NCBI GenBank assembly: GCA_902766575.1
Contig: CACXED010000325.1
Span: forward strand, 1 to 17,478
From: an uncultured Ruminococcus sp.
GTDB taxonomy: Bacteria > Bacillota > Clostridia > Oscillospirales > CAG-272
Direction: 5' to 3'
DNA length: 17,478 nucleotides
The position numbers and the translations under genes are program-made. Each line of letters begins with the position of its first letter. The stretch's first letter is position 1. This document shows positions 13,425 to 17,478 of the stretch, in pieces. The notes under the pieces are model-generated. The model worked only from the letters and a program-made list of their open reading frames with translations, was not told the DNA's origin and made no database searches.

Positions 13425-14644
13425 TGAAACGTGTAGTTATCACCGGCATGGGCGCGGTAACGCCTATCGGATGCTCGGTTCAGGAATATACAGACGCGCT
13501 CTTTGCCGGAAAGAACGGCGTAGGACGCATAACCCGCTTTGACGTCGGCGACTCGAAGTATACTCTCGCCGCAGAGCTCAAGGGCTTCGACCCGCTCGCA
13601 AGACTCGACAAGAGCCTTGTCAGAAAGAACGATCCCTATACCGTCTACGCGCTCTATGCAGCGGACGAGGCTATGGAGAGCTCGGGCATCGCCGGAAAGA
13701 TCGAGCCCGAGGAGCTCGGAGTCTATATCGGCTCGGGCATCGGCGGAATGGACACCTTCTGCCACGAGCAGACGACCCTCCTTAAGGACGGAGCGCGCCG
13801 AGTCGCGCCGCAGTTCATCCCGAAGATGATTTCGAATATCGCCGCGGCTAACGTCGCGATCAGACACAACGCGCACGGCCCCTGCATGGGTCACGTCACC
13901 GCTTGCGCGACCTCCTCGACGGCTATCGGCGAGGGCTACCGCGCTATCATGTGCGGAGCGGCAAAGGCTATCCTCTGCGGAGGAGCCGAGGCTACCATCA
14001 ATCCGCTGGCAGTCGCAGGCTTTGCGAACTGCATGGCTCTTTCTGCGTCGGACGATCCGAACGCGGCTTCGCTGCCCTTTGACGCGAGACGCGGAGGCTT
14101 TATCATGGGCGAGGGCGCGGCTGTCCTCATGTTAGAGGAGTACGAGCACGCAGTCAACCGCGGCGCGAACATTCTCGCCGAGATCGTCGGTTACGGAACG
14201 ACCTGCGACGCGCATCACGTCACAGCTCCCGACCCGACCGCTAAGGACGTAGCACGCGCAATCAGAATCGCGCTCTCAGACGAGCAGCCAGAGAAGATTT
14301 ATTACAACGCTCACGGCACCGGAACCAAGCTCAACGACCTCACCGAGACCACCGCGCTCAAGCTGGTGTTCGGCGAGGACGCGAAGAAGCTCCACGTCAG
14401 CTCGACCAAGTCGATGACCGGACATATGCTTGGAGCTGCCGGAGCGGTCGAGGCTATCGCAGCGATCACCGCGCTGAACCGCGGCATGGTTCCGCCGACT
14501 ATCAATCTCGAAGTACCCGACCCCGAGTGCGATCTCGATTACACGCCTAAGGCGGCTGTAAAGGCTGACATTGAGCTTGCGCTGTCGGCGTCGCTCGGCT
14601 TTGGCGGACACAACGTCTGCCTCGCTTTCAGGAGGGCAAAATGA
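13424..14644 (+). CDS. fabF: Beta-ketoacyl-ACP synthase II
   Basis: 406 residues, the usual length. It performs the elongation condensation with malonyl-ACP. Active-site Cys161 is in HVTACATSSTAIGEG, His297 in NAHGTGTKLND, Lys329 in STKSMTGH and His334 in the same motif. The ends are typical too (MKRVVITGMGAVTPIG, SASLGFGGHNVCLAF). The start is preceded by GGAGGT in the end of fabG. The stop overlaps the fabZ start (ATGA). In many Gram-positive clusters accB follows fabF; here fabZ follows at once. Confidence 0.95.
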   Translation: MKRVVITGMGAVTPIGCSVQEYTDALFAGKNGVGRITRFDVGDSKYTLAAELKGFDPLARLDKSLVRKNDPYTVYALYAADEAMESSGIAGKIEPEELGVYIGSGIGGMDTFCHEQTTLLKDGARRVAPQFIPKMISNIAAANVAIRHNAHGPCMGHVTACATSSTAIGEGYRAIMCGAAKAILCGGAEATINPLAVAGFANCMALSASDDPNAASLPFDARRGGFIMGEGAAVLMLEEYEHAVNRGANILAEIVGYGTTCDAHHVTAPDPTAKDVARAIRIALSDEQPEKIYYNAHGTGTKLNDLTETTALKLVFGEDAKKLHVSSTKSMTGHMLGAAGAVEAIAAITALNRGMVPPTINLEVPDPECDLDYTPKAAVKADIELALSASLGFGGHNVCLAFRRAK

Positions 14645-15069
14645 CCCACGAGGAGCTGAAAGCCTATCTTCCTCACCGCGACGCGATGCTGCTCATCGGC
14701 GAGGTCGAGGTCGAGGACCGCGACGGAGTAAAGACCGCCGTCGGAAGCACTCACATAAACGGCGACGAATGGTTTCTGCAGGGACATTTCCCGGGACATC
14801 CGGTCGTGCCGGGCGTGATACTCTGCGAGATTCTCGCGCAGAGCTGCTGTCTTATCTGCAACACCGCCGGAGGACTGCCCTTCTTCGCCGGGATCAAGAA
14901 CGCTAAATTCCGCCGTCAGGTTCGCCCCGGCGACACGCTGAAAAGCGAATGCTCGATAGTCCGCTCGCTCGGCGGCTTCTACACCGCAAAGGGAGTAGGC
15001 TATGTGGACGGCGAGGTCGCCGTCGAGGCTGATTTCTCGTTTGTCTGCAAGGAGGACGAAAATGCTTGA
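14641..15069 (+). CDS. fabZ: 3-hydroxyacyl-ACP dehydratase
   Basis: 142 residues, hot-dog fold. It dehydrates 3-hydroxyacyl-ACP. Signature: LPHRDAMLLIG (10-20), then GHFPGHPVVPGV with catalytic His49 and CEILAQ with catalytic Glu63. It starts inside the fabF stop (ATGA) and its stop overlaps accD by 8 bases. In related clusters accC usually lies between fabZ and accD; there is no space for it here. FabA-type isomerase activity cannot be excluded from sequence, but the length and motif fit FabZ. Confidence 0.94.
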   Translation: MTHEELKAYLPHRDAMLLIGEVEVEDRDGVKTAVGSTHINGDEWFLQGHFPGHPVVPGVILCEILAQSCCLICNTAGGLPFFAGIKNAKFRRQVRPGDTLKSECSIVRSLGGFYTAKGVGYVDGEVAVEADFSFVCKEDENA

Positions 15070-15880
15070 TTCATTAAAACAGAAAATACTCGGCATCGTC
15101 ACTCCGCAGACCGTGACCTGCCCCTCCTGCAAAAAGGAGTTCCAGTCAAAGGAGATGAAAGCCGCGAGCTACATCTGCCCTCAGTGCGGAAAATATCTGC
15201 GCGTCGGCGCCCGCGACCGAATCGCGATGACCGTCGACAAGGGCAGCTTCAAGGAGCTTGCCGCCGATCTCAGCAGCAAGGATTTCCTGAATTTCCCGGG
15301 CTATGCGGACAAACTCACCGCGGCTAAGGAAAGCGTCGGCGAGAACGACGCCGTGATCTGCGGAGTATGCTCGATCGGCGGTATCAGAGCCGCGATCTTC
15401 GTGATGGATCCGCGCTTTATCATGGCGAGCATGGGCTCGGTCGTCGGCGAAAAGATCACCCGGCTGTTTGAGCTCGCGACCAAGAAAAAGCTGCCGGTGA
15501 TCGGCTTCACCGCTTCGGGCGGAGCGCGTATGCAGGAGGGAATCATCTCGCTGATGCAGATGGCTAAGGTCAGCGGCGCGGTCGGAAAGCACTCCGACGC
15601 CGGACTTCTGTACATCACCGTCCTGACCGACCCGACTACCGGCGGCGTCACCGCCAGCTTCGCGATGCAGGGCGACATAATTCTCGCCGAGCCGGGAGCT
15701 CTCGTCGGCTTTGCCGGACGCAGAGTCGTCGAGCAGACTACCGGAACCGCGCTGCCTGAAAACTTCCAGCGCGCCGAATTCTTACTGAAGCACGGCTTTG
15801 TCGACAGCATAGTGAGCCGCGATAAAATGGTCGAGACGCTCACTAATCTGCTGCGCTGCCACGGGGTGAAGATATCATGA
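15062..15880 (+). CDS. accD: Acetyl-CoA carboxylase carboxyltransferase beta subunit
   Basis: 272 residues from ATG 15062. AAGGAGG (15049-15055) lies 6 bases upstream; a further in-frame ATG at 15002 lies within fabZ and has no such site. The N-terminal zinc ribbon has Cys20, Cys23, Cys39 and Cys42 (TCPSCK ... ICPQCG). The crotonase-like carboxyltransferase core has FTASGGARMQEG (149-160) and TTGGVTASFAMQGD (192-205). It forms an alpha2-beta2 complex with AccA and moves carboxyl from carboxybiotin to acetyl-CoA. The stop overlaps the accA start (ATGA). Its biotin partner proteins are not encoded in the operon. Confidence 0.95.
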   Translation: MLDSLKQKILGIVTPQTVTCPSCKKEFQSKEMKAASYICPQCGKYLRVGARDRIAMTVDKGSFKELAADLSSKDFLNFPGYADKLTAAKESVGENDAVICGVCSIGGIRAAIFVMDPRFIMASMGSVVGEKITRLFELATKKKLPVIGFTASGGARMQEGIISLMQMAKVSGAVGKHSDAGLLYITVLTDPTTGGVTASFAMQGDIILAEPGALVGFAGRRVVEQTTGTALPENFQRAEFLLKHGFVDSIVSRDKMVETLTNLLRCHGVKIS

Positions 15881-16662
15881 TGACCGCAGGAGAAAAGCTC
15901 CGCATCGCGCGGATGAATCACCGTCCGGGCGGAGTGGATTATATCAAAAAGCTGATCGACTCGCCGATCGAGCTTCACGGAGACCGCCGCTTCGGCGACG
16001 ATCCTGCCATTGTCGGCGGAATCGGTATGCTGAACGGCATCCCCGTAACTTATATCACAACCGATAAGGGAGCCGATCTCTCGGAGCGCATCGAGCGCAA
16101 TTTCGGCTGCCCTAAGCCCGAGGGCTATCGCAAGGCTATGCGTCTCATGCGTCAGGCTGAGAAGTTCCAGCGTCCGGTTATCTGCTTTGTAGACACGCAG
16201 GGCGCGTGGTGCGGAGCCGACGCCGAGGAGCGCGGTCAGGGCGAGGCTATCGCCGAGAGCATTCTCGGAATGATGGGGCTCAAGACCCCGGTTATAACGA
16301 TCCTTACCGGCGAGGGAGGAAGCGGAGGAGCGCTTGCGCTCGCTGCCGCCGACAGAGTTTATATGCTCGAGAACGCGATCTACTCGGTCATCTCTCCCGA
16401 GGGCTGCGCGAGCATCCTCTGGAAGGACAGCTCGAGAGTCAACGACGCTGCCGAGGCGCTTCACATCACCGCGCAGGATATGAAGGAGCTGGGAGTTGCC
16501 GACGGAGTTATCGCCGAGGACTTTGAGAACTTCGACGCTATGTGCGCTAATATCCGCGACATTCTGACCAGCGAGCTTGCAAAGCTGACGAGAGTCTCGG
16601 GCGAGCTGCTTGCTCAGGGACGCTACGAGCGCTTCAGAAAGTTCGGAATCTTCGAAAAGTAA
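15877..16662 (+). CDS. accA: Acetyl-CoA carboxylase carboxyltransferase alpha subunit
   Basis: 261 residues, shorter than the about 319 of Escherichia coli AccA because the N-terminal helical region is reduced, as in many Gram-positive forms. Visible features: ELHGDRRFGDDPAIVGG (32-48), the oxyanion/biotin-side motif VDTQGAWCGADAEERG (105-120, where many homologues read VDTPGAYPG), and LTGEGGSGGALALAAADRV (143-161). It pairs with AccD. It is the last gene of the operon and is followed by a terminator hairpin four bases past its stop. Two ATGs stand in tandem (15877, 15880); the first gives the usual ATGA coupling to accD. Confidence 0.94.
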   Translation: MMTAGEKLRIARMNHRPGGVDYIKKLIDSPIELHGDRRFGDDPAIVGGIGMLNGIPVTYITTDKGADLSERIERNFGCPKPEGYRKAMRLMRQAEKFQRPVICFVDTQGAWCGADAEERGQGEAIAESILGMMGLKTPVITILTGEGGSGGALALAAADRVYMLENAIYSVISPEGCASILWKDSSRVNDAAEALHITAQDMKELGVADGVIAEDFENFDAMCANIRDILTSELAKLTRVSGELLAQGRYERFRKFGIFEK

Positions 16663-16665
16663 TCA

Positions 16666-16698
16666 AAAGGGGCTGCCGCAAAAAGCGACAGTCCCTTT
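16666..16698 (+). terminator. Terminator of the fab/acc operon
   Basis: AAAGGGGCTGCCGC (16666-16679), loop AAAAA, GCGACAGTCCCTTT (16685-16698): 14 positions with one G-T pair and one C-A mismatch. The U-tract is short (CCCTTTAATAT), so efficiency is uncertain. Read on the minus strand, the stem ends in CCCCTTTTGATT and could also stop transcription from 16926. Confidence 0.7.
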
Positions 16699-16732
16699 AA
16701 TATATCCTGCTTACATCCAGCTTTCCGATTAA

Positions 16733-16930
16733 GCACTTCCGCACCCGCGTGAGCGGGTGCGGAACAAAGCCGCCAGAGGGCGGCGCGAGCGCGAGGTATT
16801 ACTACAAATTACCGCAAATTCCAAACGCGATTATGGGAGCGGCGACACGCCGCCGGCGCGAGCGCGAGGTAAAACTTCAAATTAGCAGAAATATCAAGCG
16901 CGATTATGGGAGCGGCGGCTCGCCGCTATT
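16733..16930 (+). repeat. Dispersed structured repeat, copy B, with an internal 73-bp tandem duplication
   Basis: A 198-bp element related to 1923-2047. Hairpin 1 is 16737-16748/16753-16764 with loop GTGA. Hairpin 2 is GCCGCC 16769-16774 with GGCGGC 16779-16784. Then comes a linker and an inner hairpin GCGGCG 16839-16844/CGCCGC 16848-16853. The linker and hairpin module is then repeated with a 73-base period (GGCGCGAGCGCGAGGTA at 16782 and 16855), ending in hairpin 3 at 16911-16917/16921-16927. Relative to copy A, stems 1 and 2 carry paired substitutions that keep pairing. The right end overlaps the TAG stop of the minus-strand gene. Not coding. Confidence 0.8.
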
Positions 16931-17478
16931 CTGCGAAGGATTCGAGGGATTGCTGGATTGCCGTTGTGATCGCGTCTTTCTGACCTGCGATATCAGATGC
17001 CAAATCAGACGATCCGGAGGTGATCTTCGACGCTATGCTGCTGCGCAGACTGCTGCCCCAGCCGTAGGCGTAAGCTGTGTCGTAGGTGCGCGACGCGCGG
17101 ATTATATCGAGCATCTCGGTGGTCTCCTCGTCGCGGATGTTCTTGATGTTCAGCGTCACATCGTAGAACGCCGGGACGACGTCTCTGTAGGAGAGGTACG
17201 CGAGGGTGTCGAGAATCTTTGAGGTGGTCTCGATGTCCTCGTTTGTCTTGGGAACGACGATGAAATAAGTCCAGAGCGCGATCGGACTGACATAATTCTC
17301 CTGATTTTCGTCGAGCTTAGGCATAGGAACTATACCGTAGTCGTCTTTCATATTCGAATAAGCACCATAGCCGTTGCCGCCCTTTATCTCGCAGGCGGTA
17401 AACATAGCGCGTCCGGATGCAAAAACCATCTCGTAATGAGAGCCGTTATTGCGGTCGTTGCCGAAAAACGCCTGACCC
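16926..17478 (-). CDS. Extracellular solute-binding protein, C-terminal part only
   Basis: The 5' end lies beyond the right edge; the frame is open through 17477, reading GQAFFGNDRNNGSHYE ahead of the internal Met at 17429. The 183 visible residues match the C-terminal third of the protein at 6980-8464. Shared blocks are P-x-PK-x-DE-x-QENY, YR-x-V-x-PAFY-x-V-x-L-x2-K and a following RD/RN-rich helix. It is therefore a paralogue in the ABC-transporter solute-binding lipoprotein family. Signal peptide and lipobox are out of view. Its TAG stop is supplied by the right end of repeat copy B. Whether permease genes accompany it upstream cannot be seen. Confidence 0.8.
   Translation of the reverse strand, partial: GQAFFGNDRNNGSHYEMVFASGRAMFTACEIKGGNGYGAYSNMKDDYGIVPMPKLDENQENYVSPIALWTYFIVVPKTNEDIETTSKILDTLAYLSYRDVVPAFYDVTLNIKNIRDEETTEMLDIIRASRTYDTAYAYGWGSSLRSSIASKITSGSSDLASDIAGQKDAITTAIQQSLESFAE

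Noticed and set aside
10640..16464. Long minus-strand open frames opposite the fab/acc operon (for example 10640-11863, 11752-12405, 15301-16464)
   Set aside because: They lie opposite well-recognised, conserved enzymes and have low-complexity Arg/Ser/Asp-rich translations with no start signals.
1923..16930. CRISPR array or transposon ends formed by the two hairpin repeats
   Set aside because: Only two distant copies in the same orientation, no spacer periodicity, and the region between them holds ordinary operons without a transposase.
16749..17222. Plus-strand open frame starting in repeat copy B
   Set aside because: Its similarity to the start of the frame at 1947 comes only from the shared repeat; the rest is antisense to the solute-binding protein.

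Overview
The window reads as chromosomal DNA of a Gram-positive, low-to-moderate GC anaerobe, most likely an uncultured member of the class Clostridia (Oscillospirales/Ruminococcaceae-like). The basis is inferential: a FabK-based type II fatty-acid cluster in Gram-positive gene order, lipobox solute-binding lipoproteins, an ECF sigma/zinc-finger anti-sigma pair, strong AGGAGG-type ribosome binding sites, a GLUG/InlB-repeat surface protein, and a TetM-like GTPase fused to a YacP/Rae1-like NYN domain. No phage, transposase, integrase, CRISPR, tRNA or rRNA was seen.

Layout. (1) 2-1834 (+): 3' part of a membrane-anchored GLUG/Flg_new-repeat surface protein. (2) 1835-2042: convergent intergenic space holding terminators for both strands and copy A of a structured repeat. 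(3) 2043-4589 (-): an 848-residue translational GTPase of the TetM/EF-G type with a C-terminal NYN (YacP/Rae1-like) nuclease domain. (4) 4773-6917 (+): a two-gene operon with a good sigma-70 promoter, an MFS transporter followed by a membrane-anchored glycerophosphodiester phosphodiesterase-like protein, closed by a bidirectional terminator. (5) 6980-8464 (-): an orphan solute-binding lipoprotein with a probable TTG start, a clear promoter and a direct-repeat operator candidate. (6) 8695-9508 (-): anti-sigma factor and ECF sigma factor, overlapping, with a strong terminator. (7) 9700-16662 (+): a tight nine-gene operon fabH-acpP-fabK-fabD-fabG-fabF-fabZ-accD-accA. (8) 16663-16925: terminator and copy B of the structured repeat. 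(9) 16926-17478 (-): C-terminal part of a second solute-binding protein, paralogous to that in (5).

How it fits together. The fab/acc operon supplies acyl-carrier protein, malonyl transfer, initiation condensation, elongation, ketoreduction, dehydration, enoyl reduction and the carboxyltransferase half of acetyl-CoA carboxylase. The biotin carrier (accB) and biotin carboxylase (accC), which sit between fabF and accD in many related clusters, are absent, so they must be elsewhere or replaced. The ECF/anti-sigma pair is divergent from this operon, and a TGTAAC-type ECF-like box lies just ahead of fabH, so the sigma factor may control membrane lipid synthesis (inference).

Most notable: the GTPase-nuclease fusion, which joins two ribosome A-site activities in one chain, and the dispersed hairpin repeat. 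The repeat's two copies show compensatory base changes and GNRA tetraloops, and both provide the TAG stop codon of an unrelated minus-strand gene.
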